Below are positions 53,705 through 64,000 of a DNA stretch of 64,000 nucleotides, one piece after another. This DNA comes from Rana temporaria (taxonomy: Eukaryota; Chordata; Amphibia; Anura; Ranidae): NCBI RefSeq assembly GCF_905171775.1, contig NC_053495.1, positions 106,063,409 through 106,127,408 of the forward strand, in the 5' to 3' direction. The position numbers and the translations under genes are program-made. Position 1 is the first letter of the stretch, and every line of letters starts with the position of its first letter. Under the pieces are notes generated by a model. That model ran no database searches. It saw only the letters and a program-made list of their open reading frames with translations, and was not told the DNA's origin.

Positions 53705-56700
53705 TTACTCAGTTACATCAGCATCAGGTGCTTGGTAGCTGGTGGTGATCCAAGCCTGATTCATTTTTATGAAGGTCAGTCGATCGACCGAGTCGGTGGA
53801 GAGGCGCACCCTGTGATCGGTTACAAAGCCTCCAGCAGCACTGAATGTGCGTTCTGAAAGAACGCTGGATGCAGGACAAGCCAGTAGCTCAATTGCGTAC
53901 TGTGCAAGCTCTGGCCAGGATCAGGGAGGCCATACAATGTAGGTTTGCTGAGGCATTCGGTGCGGAGTCCTCTGGGTCACTGAGGACGACAGGATCCGCA
54001 GCCACCTCATCCCAGCCACGCACAAGTCCATGGGTTCCTTGGGACTGTAATTGATCCTGCTGCTGATGCTGAGTGCTAGGCTCCACCTCCATGCTGGCAC
54101 AATCCTCCTTCTCATCCTCCTCTTCCTTTGTAATAGGCGGGCAAGCAGGAACACTGTCTGGATAAAGGGGGCCTTGAGAGGTAAGGACATCCTCCTCTTC
54201 CTTCCTCTGTTTTGCCTCAAGGGCCTGTCCATTATTCCATGCAGCGTGTGCTCCAACATGTGAATAAGAGGGACAGTCTCACTGATGCATGCACTGTCAC
54301 TGCTCACCATCCTTGTGGCCTCCTCAAATGGTGACAGGACAGTGCATGCATCCCTGATCATGGCCCACTGGCGTGGGGAAAAAAAAACAAGCTCCCCTGA
54401 CCCAGTTCTGCTGCCATATTGGCACAGATACTCATTGATGGCCCTCTGCTGTGTGTGCAGCCACTGCAGCATGGCCAACGTAGAGTTCCACCTGGTGGGC
54501 ATGTCACAGATTAGGCGGTTCTTGGGCAGGTTGTATTCCCTTTGGAGGTCTGCCAGCCAAGCACTGGCATTATATGACCGTCGGAAATGCACACAGACTT
54601 TCCTGGCCTGCTTCAGGACATCCTGTAAGTCCGGGAACCTGCCCAAGAACCGATGCACCACCAAATTAAGGACATGAGCAAAACAGGGCACCTGGGTCAG
54701 TTGTCCCTGTCGCAGGGCGGAGAGGAGGTTGGTGCCATTGTCTCAAACCACCATTCCTGGCTTAAGCTGGCGTGGCGTCAACCACCTCTGAGCCTGCCCC
54801 TGCAGAGCTGACAGAACCTCTGGCCCAGTGTGGCTCCTGTCCCCCAAGCACACCAGCTCAAGCACTGCATGGCATCTCTTTGCCTGCGTACCTACATAGC
54901 CCCTTGAACGCCTATGGAGCACCGCTGGTTTACGAGGACACATCAGCACAGGAAGAGGCCACAGAGGAAGAAGAGGAGGGGGTGGAGGAGAGAGGTGTGT
55001 CACAACCAGTAGTAGCATTTTGGAGGCGTGGTGGCGGAACAACCTCCAACACTACTGTACCTTGTCCTGCGTCCTTCCAAACTGCCAGCAGAGTCACCCA
55101 ATGCGCCGCGAAAGTTAGGTAACGTCCCTGTCCATGCCTGCTGGACCACGAGTCAGCGGTTATATGCACCTTACCACTGACCGCCCTGTCCAGCGAGGCA
55201 TGGACATTGCCTTCCACATGGCGGTAGAGAGCCGGAATCGCCTTCCGTGAGAATGCGTTTGGGAACTTGCCACTGAGATACCGCACATTCCACAAACTCA
55301 CGGAAGGGGGCAGAATCTACCAACTGAAAAGGCAATAGTTGAAGTGCTAGCAATTTAGCTAATCTAGCATTCAACAGCTGGGCATGTGGATGGCTGGGAG
55401 AGAACTTCTTTTGGCGCTGCAGCAGCTAGGGCAGGGAAATTTGCCTGGTACAATCTGCCATTAGTGTACAGATTGTAGATTGCCCGCATGTACTAGGCTG
55501 TGACACACCTAATTCTGCACCCTCAGTCCTATCAGTGCAGGCTTCAGAGAGGACTGAGGGTATAGTGGGGTTGGAGATCCCAGCTGATGAGGGGCAAGGG
55601 GAGGTCTGCTTTGTTCTTTGGTGTGGGTCTTTGAGGTACGCTTGCCAATGAACTGCATGGCAGTTCGACATATGTCTGGTCAAGCATGTGGTGCCAAAGC
55701 GGGTGATGTTTTGGACACGCGAGATACGCTTGAGACATATGTTGCAAATAGCAGCGGTGCGATCTGATGCACTCATCTTAAAAAAGACTCACACCAAAGA
55801 ACTTTTGGAATAACGCTGAGACACAGCAGCGCCCTGCATATGCGTAGCTCTGCGTTGCCAAGCCAAGCAGACGGTGAGGCGTGGTCGTGCCCCAAGTGGC
55901 TCTGGGTGGTATTGAACCTGGCACCTCTCTGTTGCTGCTTCGGTTCTTTACTGCTGAGCCACTCCTCAGTTTGTTATTCTGCTTGCTTTCCAGCTAAGGT
56001 GGTTCTGAATGATGTGCTGATCACCTTTCTCTGGATCTTCTTGCATTCTGCAGCTGTCTCTCCTGGTCCAGCTGAGGCAGGTTACCCAATCAACTAGGGT
56101 ATAAAACAGTGCCACACTCTGAGGGATTTGTCAGTTCATTGTGATTGTCCTGTCATTGCCAAAGGTTCCTGTGTACCTGTATTCCTGTGCTTTGTTTCAG
56201 CTACAAGACTGACTTCGGCTTCTGACCCTGGCTATGTTTATCGTGTATTCTGAATTCTGGAATCCCTGACCACGGCTTAACTTTGACCATCCTTTGGCAA
56301 ATCCCTGTCAAGCCCCCGTGCACAGACTCACAGCCCAGGTAGATTCTTACTTTGTTACCGTGGGCTGTGTGCATTTGTAAGGGTGAGCATACAACTCTGC
56401 AATATGGACTCCAGCCAAGGTAAGCCCTTACATGATGCAGTCAGTGTGCTGCCCTTAAGCTGGCCCCTGGAGGGCATCCTGCCTAGTTGGAGATGTGCCT
56501 GTGCCTCCTCCTCCTCCTCCTCCTCTCCCCTATCAGGCACCCACGTAGAGTCAGTGACCTCATCATCCCCTCCCTCCTCTTCACTGTAGAAAACCTGGCA
56601 ATATGCTGCAGCTGGGGGAACATGACTGCCAGATTGCTGTCCTTCTTGGGCACCCCCTCTCTCTCGGCTCACGTTACTGCCTTCTTCTAGCTGTGTACCA

Positions 56701-57107
56701 TCATCGGTGCCTTCAAAACACTGTGCATCCTCATGCAGCATGTACCCAACACTGTGGTCAAACAGTTCGAGGGACTCCTCAGGAGGACATGGTGGGGCTA
56801 GGGAAGGAGTGACTGATGCCATTGAGCAGAGAGAAGAGGACGCCTTGGCAGCTGCTTTGCCAGACAAACTACCCTGAGCCTGAGTGAGAGAGGATGAGGA
56901 GGATGAGGACGGCTTGGTCATCCACTCTACCAAGTCTTCGGCATGTTGCGGCTCAACACGGCCGGCTGCCGAAAACAAGGACAAGCGTGTCCTACCACCA
57001 CGTGCTGTTGAGGATGCACCGTGTCCACGACTAGCACTGTTGCCTCTAGACGCAGAGCCTGCTTGCCCTTGTGACTCTCTGCCTCTCTGTGTTGTCCTTT
57101 CAGACAT
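53705..57107 (-). pseudogene. hAT transposase with BED finger (broken)
   Basis: Read on the minus strand, exon 1 (56432-57107) starts MSERTTQRGRESQG and is Ser-rich and acidic, ending at a GTAAGG donor. The next exon (from 55776) has ICNIC and a TRHMSNCH-type Cys2/His pattern, a BED finger. Then come LPFQLVDSAPFREFVE, TADSWSSRHGQGRY (DDE-region landmark), CFAHVLNLVVHRFL and DMPTRWNSTLAML. The C-terminus is LLACPASSVLSERTFSAAGG, the hAT dimerisation signature, ending at TAA 53705-53707. There are several lesions: a stop after TRQISLP (near 55426), a frameshift near 55300, a TGA near 54741 and shifts near 53900-54200. The exon 1 to BED-exon phase does not match, so that junction is unresolved. 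Confidence 0.85.
55895..55970 (-). repeat. tRNA-like module (possible SINE head) in the hAT intron
   Basis: On the minus strand, TGGCTCAGCAGT (55950-55961) fits a pol III A box and GGTTCAATACC (55908-55918) fits a B box, about 31 bp apart. The region 55840-56400 also contains a TATAAAAC and LTR-leader-like phrases. It lies in the intron before the BED exon. It is probably a retroposed tRNA-derived sequence; no poly(A) or target duplication was resolved. Confidence 0.45.
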
Positions 57108-57129
57108 ACTAATGGCCTGCAGAGGATAA

Positions 57130-58262
57130 AAGCAGTACACACACCTTATAGCTTTAGGTGCAAACTGCAGAGGACATGGGCAGTACATACCAATTATCTT
57201 TAGGTGCAAACTGCAGAGGACAAAGGCAGTACACACCAAGTAGCTTTAGGTCCAAACTACAGAGGACAAAGTCAGTACACACCACGTATCTTTATGGTGC
57301 AAACTACAAAGGACACGGGCAGTACACACCAAGTAGCTTTAGGTGCAAACTGCAGAGGACAAAGGCAGTGTACACACTACGTAACTTTAGGTGCAAACTG
57401 CAGAGGACACGGGCAGTACACACCAAGTAGCTTTAAGTGCAAACTACAGAGGACACAGACAAGACACACCAAGTAGCTTTAGGTGCAAACTGCAGAGGAC
57501 ACAGGCAGTACACACCTAATAGCTTTAGGTGCAAACTGCAGAGGACATGGGCAGTACACACTACATAGCTTTAGGTGCAAACTGCAGAGGACAAAGGCAG
57601 TACACACACTACGTAGCTTTAGGTGCAAACTGCAGAGGACAAAGGCAGTACACACACTACGTAGCTTTAGGTGCAAACTGCAGAGGACACGGGCAGTACA
57701 CACCAAGTAGCTTTAAGTGCAAACTACAGAAGACACGCACAGTACACACCTAATAGCTTTAGGTGCAAACTGCAGAGGACACGGGCAGTACACACGAAGT
57801 AGTTTTAGGTGCAAACTGCAGAGGACAAAGGCAGTACACACACTATGTAGCTTTAGGTGCAAACTGCAGAGGACACGGGCAGTACACACCAAGTAGCTTT
57901 AGGTGCAAACTACAGAGGACACGGGCAGTACACACCAAGTAGCTTTAGGTGCAAACTGCAGAGGACAAAGGCAGTGCACACACTACGTAGCTTTAGGTGC
58001 AAACTGCAGAGGACACGGGCAGTACACACAAAGTAGCTTTAGGTGAAAACTGCAGAGGACAAAGGCAGTACACACCACGTAGCTTTATGGTGCACACTGC
58101 AGAGGACACGGGCAGTACACGCTACGTAGCTTTAGGTGCAAACTGCAGAGGACACGGGCAGTACACACCAAGTAGCTTTTGGTGCAAACTGCAGAGGACA
58201 CCGGCAGTACACACCACGTAGCTTTATGGTGCACACTGCAGAGGACACAGGCAATACACCAC
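57130..58262. repeat. 46-bp minisatellite
   Basis: About 24 units of 46 bp contain AGCTTTAGGTGCAAACTGCA and GAGGACA(A/C)(A/G)GGCAGTACACAC head to tail. They lie just upstream of the first ATG of the hAT transposase, in its presumed 5' leader. 46 is not divisible by three; the similar frames seen in several registers are repeat artefacts. Confidence 0.92.
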
Positions 58263-58765
58263 TTGAGAATACTGCAGCTAGCACAATCACCTGCCTGCCA
58301 GTAAATTAGGAATAAACTATACAGTGTATAAATATATGTACAAAACCTGGGATGCATATATACCCTCTACACACTGTAACTTTAACTGACTAGCCTGCCT
58401 GCTCTATCTACCTAGAAAAAATGACACACTCTCTCTCTCTCTCTCTCAATCTCTCTCTAACCACTGCCGCAACACACTACACAAGGCCGACCTGCAGGCG
58501 GCCTTTTATAGTGTGGGGCATGTACTAAATCCCCTGAGCCCTGGCTTTGGCCAATTATGGCTCTCCATTTTTTGCAAGCTGTGATTGGCCAAGCATGCGG
58601 GTCATAGTGCATGCTTGGCCAATCATCAGCCAGCAATGCATTGCGATGCCGCAGTGAATTATGGGCCGTGACTCGCCACTCGAATTTGGCACGAACAGCC
58701 CGTAATGTTCGTATTTCGACGAACATGGGTTCGACTCGAACACAAAGCTCATCCCTACTCTATTT

Positions 58766-59077
58766 TTGACTCAGATTACACACCCGTTACGGCTGTTCTT
58801 TAAGAAGTTACTCTTCTGTTTTTCTGTATATAGTGATATAGTTGGTCTTTTCACTATACTTCACACTATTCTGTAAGGCCAATGTTTGGAGTGATAGTGT
58901 ACCCCTAAAACAGACAGGGGTCACATGAAGTGGGTCAAATAACACTGGATTTCATTCAGCCTGGAAGAGAACAAGCAGATCAAGAGGAGTGGTGACTGTG
59001 TAGGGAAGCAGCACTAGAAACAAGGTGAGTATTACAGAAAAAATTGAATTTTTATATTTTATGCAGCATGAGAGTTT
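58766..59077. other. Unassigned sequence
   Basis: No gene or repeat end was recognised between the hAT right end and the next MITE. Confidence 0.5.
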
Positions 59078-59080
59078 AAT

Positions 59081-59488
59081 GCCGCGTACAGACGGTCATT
59101 TTTTGTGATGAAAAAAAACAACGTTTTAAATCATGAAATAAAATGACGTTTTTGAAACATAATTTTCAAAGACGAAGTTGCATACACACCATCGTTTTTT
59201 CACAATGCTCTCGCAAAGCGAGGTTACGTTCACCACGTTTTTCCATTGAAGCTCGCTTCATAACTAGCTTCTGGGCATGCGCGGGTGTAAAAACGTTGTT
59301 TTAATTGTTGTTTTTTGCTACACGCGGTTTTGAAAAACGACACATAAAATTTAAGCATGCTTGAATTTTTTTTTGTCGTTTTTCGCAAGACATAAAACAA
59401 CGTTTTCCCCCACACACGGTCATTTAAAGTGACGTTTTTAAAAACGTCGTTTTTTTTCATCACATAAAGTGATGGTGTGTACGCGGCT
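59081..59488. mobile_element. Harbinger-type MITE (TAA target duplication)
   Basis: The ends TGCCGCGTACAGACG and GTGTGTACGCGGCT are inverted repeats (last base changed), with TAA on both sides (59078-59080, 59489-59491). It has the same family features as the elements at 16390 and 46075, including AAGACGAAGTTGC and AACGTTTTTAAAAACG-like words. Confidence 0.88.
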
Positions 59489-59758
59489 TAAGTCTGAACT
59501 ACTGAATAACCAAATACAAGAGTCATGTGAATCCTTTAGTTGAATCTTAATGTGATTTGTGATTTATTGTATTCATTAATTCAGAGTGAAACTTTGCCTC
59601 TATGCAGAAGCTTTCTGTTAATGACCAGTCACTGTTATTTTGTTGCAGGGTGATTGGCCTTGTATCTGCCCCCTTCCATAGTTTTCTGCAGGTAGCCTAT
59701 AATGTCTGGTTCTGCTATGTTCCTCCTACAGCTCTGCTTAGTGCAGGCTATGTGCAGC

Positions 59759-60644
59759 CAGGGGCATCGCTGGAGGGGGTGCGGGCCGCACTGGGTGCAC
59801 CTGCCAGAGGTCCTCACCCCTACACTGATCTCCCACGTCTTACCGGCTGTCCCACACAGCGGAATGGCTTTGGTCCACTCCGCTGTGTGAGAGGGAGGAG
59901 GAAGTCCAAGCGACACACCACTGTATCCCGCAGTGGTCTAAAGTCTGTAAAGTTTAATTAAATTCAAATGGACATGTGCTGGAAGGTACTATGGGAGGGG
60001 AGAGGGGTGACTACGCTAAGGGGGTATGCACTGATGGAGGAGGGGGGTCTGCACTGATGGGGTCAGCACTGATGGAGGGGGTCTGCACTGAGGGGGGTCT
60101 GCACTGATGGAGGGGGGTGTTATGCACTGAAGGGGGTCTGCACTGATAAAGGGGGGTCTGCACTAAGGGGGGTCAGTACTGACAAAGGGGGGTCAGGTCT
60201 GCAATAAGGGGGTCAGCATTTATGGAGGGGGGAGTCTGCACTGAGCGGGGTCAGCACTGATAGAGGGGGGTCTTCACAGTTAGAGGGGGTCTGCACTGAG
60301 GGGGGTATGCACTGATGAAGGGGAGGTCTGCAATGAGGGGGTCTGTACTTGGTGAGGGGGTCTGAACTTGGTGAGGGGGGTCTGTACTGAGGGAGGGGGA
60401 TATATACTGTAGGAGGGGGTCTGTAGTTTGTGGGGGTCAGTACTAAGAGAGGGGGATCTATACTGTGGGGTGGATCTATACTGAGAGAGGAGGGTCTGTA
60501 CATAATGGAGGGGGATCTGTAGTTAGTGGAAGGGGTCTGTACCGAGGGAGGGGGTCTGTACTGAGGGGGGGACTATGGTTGGTGGAGGGGGGAGGTGACA
60601 CCAATTTTTCTGCACTGGTGACACCAACCCTAGTGATGCCACTG
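59759..60644. mobile_element. Non-autonomous hAT element (perfect 8-bp duplication)
   Basis: The ends CAGGGGCATCGCTGGAGG and CCCTAGTGATGCCACTG are imperfect inverted repeats. TGTGCAGC flanks both sides (59751-59758, 60645-60652). Most of the interior is a G-rich tandem array. No coding sequence is present. Confidence 0.9.
60005..60595. repeat. G-rich irregular minisatellite
   Basis: Many units of roughly 15-30 bp are built from GGGGGGTCTGCACTGA with variants (GGTCAGCACTGATGGA). Runs of four to seven G recur every 15-25 bp, so G-quadruplexes are possible on the plus strand. Confidence 0.85.
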
Positions 60645-60652
60645 TGTGCAGC

Positions 60653-62165
60653 ACAGTGATAATATTGCTGCTATGCTTTTTTATCACTGCTCACTGCACA
60701 TGGAGTAGATTTATATACTGTGTGGCTATTGATAAACATATTTAAATTAAAAGAGAAAAAGTGCTCAGAGTTCATCTTTAATATGTACACATTCTATAAA
60801 ACTAGAGTTCTGCGTTAAAAATCTCCAAACAACCTTGTTATTAATCTTTTTGGGTGATTTTCACTGACAATTTGACAGTGCTGAATCAATCACTGTAATT
60901 TAAAACACATGCACCAGGGAACTTCACCTGCAATAAATGGTTAATTTAAGGATTAAGTGCTTTATAGATATGCCTTTTAGTGTATCATGGTAGCACATTT
61001 AAAGATTGGAGGTAACAAACTGAAAACTAATAAGTAAAATGTACAGTACATCAGTAACTACGACGGGGCTGCATTGTATGTCGGGGTGGCACTACCTTAA
61101 TAAATACCTAAAACTTGATAGTAAAGATATGTGAAAAATAAATAATTTGTGTTCAAATTGGTGCAACTTTACCTAAAATCAGTGTACCATCCTGCAATTG
61201 GTGCAATAAAATACAAATGATGAACATATATAGATAAATAGGTAAATGAATAAATAAATTGAATATATAAATAAAAGTAATAAATGTACAAGGTGCTCAA
61301 GTGTTAATTAATGTGTTAAATAAACATATGCAGTGGGTGAGTTGCTGTGCTCTCTTTATCACAAGTCCTAAAATTCAAAAGTGCTTCATGCCGGGTGAAC
61401 TTCTATTTCTGTATTCCGCACAGTGACCAATTCAAACTGTGGTCTTATATGGCCCACACTCACTGAATCCTTCACCCCCTCCTGGGGTGTAAAACATTCA
61501 CAGTGTATGAATAATGGGGGGAACTAATGTGCAAAACCACACTAACTAGAGCAATGAAAACTAAAATAAATTTAAAATTTAAAACTAAGTAGCAGCCACA
61601 ACTAAATAGTGCTCACACACTGATATGATATTAGTAAAAGGGAGGGTAATGGCGCTTGCTAATAAACAAAGAGCAGAGTAATAATAAATATATAATATAT
61701 TGTATGTTCAGATCAAAGTCCAAAAACTAGATCCGACAATCCCTAAGAGCCAGAAAAGATGGCCGCGCCCGCCTGGAAGAGGGAGGTGTGAGCAGCTGAG
61801 CAGAGGGAGCCGAGTGACTGTGAACTTCCTGGAAGAGCCATCTACCCTGTGAGCTTTACTGCCATGACCTGGAAATCTGATTCCTGGGGGATTGAAGTGA
61901 CGTGGGGCAGCAGGCTGGCCGGGAGACATTGATCATCAACGGAATTTGCTGTGCTATTAATGCCAGCAGTATTGGAGATCCTTAAAGATTCATTATAGCC
62001 TTTTTGAGGTGAGAGGCTTGGGGAAATGGAGCACCTTTTCTGCACGTTTGCACTGTGGGAACTTCTTTGGCTTCAAGCATTCCTGTGTGTTTTTTATTGG
62101 AGCACTTATGCACCTTGGAAATTAATGCTGATTGAAGCACTCTGTCGTGACTTATTTTTGAACAC
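60653..62165. other. Unassigned region with one arm of a short inverted repeat
   Basis: There is no supported gene. CCCTAAGAGCCAGAAAAGATG near 61741 returns inverted near 63255-63276 (CATCTTTTTTGGCTCTTAGG). The two may be ends of one older element that now contains the MITE at 62169. Confidence 0.45.
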
Positions 62166-62168
62166 TTG

Positions 62169-62874
62169 GGCCCAGATTCTCGTAGAATGGCGTAAAACTG
62201 GGCGGGAGTAACGTATCGGATTTACGTTACGCCGCCTCAAGTTTTTCAGGCAAGTGCTTTATTCACAAAGCACTTGCGTGTAAAGTTGCGGCGGCGTAAC
62301 GTAAATCACCCGGCGGAATTCAAATTCGGCGGGTAGGGGGCGTGTTTCATTTAAATGAAGCGCGTCCCCGCGCCGAAAGAACTGCGCATGCGCCGTCCCT
62401 AAAATATTCCGGCGTGCATTGCTCTAAATGACGTCGCAAGGATGTCATTGGTTTTGACGTGGACGTAAATTATGTCCAGCACCATTCACGGACGACTTAC
62501 GCAAACAACGTAAATTTATAAATTTCGACACGGGAACGACGGCCATACTTAACATTGGTTGCGCCTCATATACCCAGGGGCAACTTTACGCCGGGTCAAG
62601 CCTAACGTAAACGTCGTAAATTTACTGTGTCGGCCGCGCGTACGTTCAGGATTTCGCGTATCTAGCTAATTTGCATACTCGACGGGGAAAACGACAGAGG
62701 CGACACCTAGCGGACAAAAAAAATTGCATTTAAGATCCGACGGCGTAAGAGACTTACGCCTGTCGGATCTAATGGATATCTAAGAATCAGTCGTATAGAT
62801 ACAACGGCCCAGATTAGGACTTACGACGGCGTACATGGCGCTGCGCCGTCGTAAGCCCTTTGAGAATCTGGGCC
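62169..62874. mobile_element. Harbinger-type MITE (TTG target duplication)
   Basis: The ends GGCCCAGATTCTC and GAGAATCTGGGCC are perfect inverted repeats, with TTG on both sides (62166-62168, 62875-62877). The interior aligns by eye with the MITE at 8722 over most of its length, including CAAGTGCTTTATTCACAAAG and the CGCCGTCGTAAGCCCTTTGA right end. Confidence 0.92.
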
Positions 62875-62877
62875 TTG

Positions 62878-63477
62878 ATCTCAAAAAAAAATCTGCACAT
62901 AGTTTTGGACTGTTGAGTGTGCACATAGACTTACATTATATTTTCTGTCATTTTTATTATCTTTATGCATGTTTTGCCACTTGCATTCATTTGTTTCACA
63001 ATACATTTTTGACTTTGTTAGTGGATCATGGTTGATACTTGTGGTTCCACACACAGTTTTTTATTATTTATTGTTTGTATCCCCATTATTTTTATGTGCA
63101 ATTTTCAATATTAATTAGAGTGCTATTTTTTATTACCAGTTTGGTGGTATTAATTATACTAGTAATCTATTCACATATTCACAAAATATCACTTGCTTCA
63201 CCCCCCTCATCATCCCGTTGATGGTTGGTGGGCATTCATTGAATAGGAGTGAAACATCTTTTTTGGCTCTTAGGGATTCACAGTGTATGCCACTGTGCAG
63301 CACTCCGTCCTGCTGTGTTCCTGGTGGTGCTTCCAGTAATTACCCCATATGTAGGAGAGAAGGGTCCCAAATAGTGTGATACCGTTTTTAAAAAAAATGT
63401 ACTTTTATTAAAGAAATAGGTACTCACATATGGGCAAGATCAAACAAAGCATTTCATGCTGACATGCATTACAAATG
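62878..63477. other. Unassigned AT-rich sequence
   Basis: No gene was recognised. It includes the right arm (63255-63276) of the short inverted repeat noted at 61741. Confidence 0.5.
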
Positions 63478-63480
63478 GAA

Positions 63481-63971
63481 GGCCCCATACACACGGGAGG
63501 ATTTATCCGCGGATACGGTCTAGCGGACCGTTTCCACGGATAAATCCTCTCGAGGATTTCCGCGGATTTCCATGCGATGAAGTGTACTCACCATCGCATT
63601 GAAATCCGCGCCGAAATCCTCTGGCGATGACATGTCGCGCCGTCGCCACGATTATGATGCGGCGACGTGCGCGACGCTGTCATATAAGGAATTCCACGCA
63701 TGCGTCGAATCATTACGACGCATGCGGGGGATCTCTTCGGACGGATGGATCCGGTGAGTCTATACAGACCAGCGGATCCATCCGTTGGGATGGATTCCAG
63801 CGGATAGATTTGTTTAGCATGTCAGCAAATATTCGATCTGCTGGAATCCATCCCAGGGGAAAAATATCCGTGGAAAAAGATCCGCTGGAGTGTACACACC
63901 ATAGGATCTATCCGCTGAAACCCATTCGCTGGGATTTTTCAGCGGATGGATTCTATCGTGTGTATGGGGCC
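63481..63971. mobile_element. Harbinger-type MITE (GAA target duplication)
   Basis: The ends GGCCCCATACACACG and CGTGTGTATGGGGCC are perfect inverted repeats, with GAA on both sides (63478-63480, 63972-63974). The right end is the same as that of the 9.2-kb three-gene element. The interior is full of GGATTTATCCGCGGAT-type inverted words. Confidence 0.92.
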
Positions 63972-64000
63972 GAAGTGTTGTGACATTGACCGGTTTTGTC

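Larger units (their letters stand above)
47744..58757 (-). mobile_element. 11-kb hAT element with BED-finger transposase
   Basis: The left end TAGGGATGAGC and right end GCTCATCCCTA are inverted repeats. The minus-strand transposase pseudogene (53705-57107) has a BED-type finger and the hAT dimerisation domain. The outer sequence is shared with derivatives at 19030 and 40892. Internal features are a roughly 140-bp tandem array (48707-49696), a palindromic insertion (49697-53539) and a 46-bp minisatellite (57130-58262). The flanking words CTCGTAAT and CTCTATTT agree at only four of eight positions. Either the duplication has decayed or the two ends are not from one insertion. Confidence 0.65.

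Noticed and set aside
57158..58221. Series of similar Cys/Gly/Thr-rich frames on both strands
   Set aside because: They are translations of the 46-bp minisatellite, seen in more than one register and on both strands.
57130..58262. CRISPR-like array of regular direct repeats
   Set aside because: The units are tandem with no unique spacers, and the context is a eukaryotic transposon. The same applies to the arrays at 4524, 48707 and 60005.
1..64000. A novel defence or metabolic gene system
   Set aside because: All recognisable coding sequence belongs to Harbinger, hAT, Tc1 or Penelope elements, and no host gene cluster is visible. The interesting signals are structural ones in the mobile elements.

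Overview
The window looks like intergenic or intronic DNA from a large, repeat-rich vertebrate genome. The best fit is a frog, probably ranid-like. The evidence is dense nesting of PIF/Harbinger and hAT DNA transposons, many short terminal-inverted-repeat elements (MITEs), Tc1-like remnants, Penelope-type (GIY-YIG) retroelement sequence, hammerhead-like motifs, minisatellites and AT-rich filler. The organism is inferred from repeat style, not from a host gene. I recognise no host protein-coding exon, rRNA or bona fide tRNA gene. Nearly every coding stretch belongs to a mobile element.

Layout. 1-983 is a pyrimidine-rich segment ending in a hammerhead-like motif, joined to a 5'-truncated Harbinger (copy 1, to 7973). 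Copy 1 carries a 3.3-kb hAT insertion (3793-7103) with a perfect 8-bp target duplication. 8197-8663 encodes the GIY-YIG end of a Penelope-like element. 8694-14926 is an old inverted duplication broken by two MITEs and Harbinger copy 2 (9485-13179), whose Myb-like gene (11513-12727) is the only spliced reading frame here without a visible lesion. 15-25 kb holds a solo-LTR-like element, MITEs, a hAT derivative and a 0.4-kb hammerhead palindrome (20701-21116) with a 15-bp target duplication. 25454-29965 is Harbinger copy 3. 30957-40153 is a 9.2-kb Harbinger-like element with three genes: a HARBI1-type transposase, a minus-strand Myb/SANT-like protein with an acidic tail, and a MADF-like protein. 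40.9-47.7 kb holds a hAT derivative, a MITE and degenerate Tc1 elements. 47744-58757 is an 11-kb hAT element with a BED-finger transposase pseudogene, two minisatellites and a 3.8-kb hammerhead palindrome (49697-53539) with a 14-bp target duplication. The last 6 kb holds four more non-autonomous elements.

How the parts relate. Each complete Harbinger copy has convergent genes: the transposase enters from one end and the Myb-like DNA-binding partner from the other. This is the two-protein arrangement known for PIF/Harbinger. Several MITEs share terminal repeats and 3-bp target duplications with the larger elements and are probably their dependants: the GGCCAGATTC-type group with copies 1 and 2, the GGGGCAGATCC type with copy 3, and the GGCCCCATACACACG type with the 9.2-kb element. 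The 47.7-kb hAT similarly has deletion derivatives at 19.0 and 40.9 kb. The most unusual structures are the two hammerhead-bearing palindromes, which share one architecture although their sequences differ.
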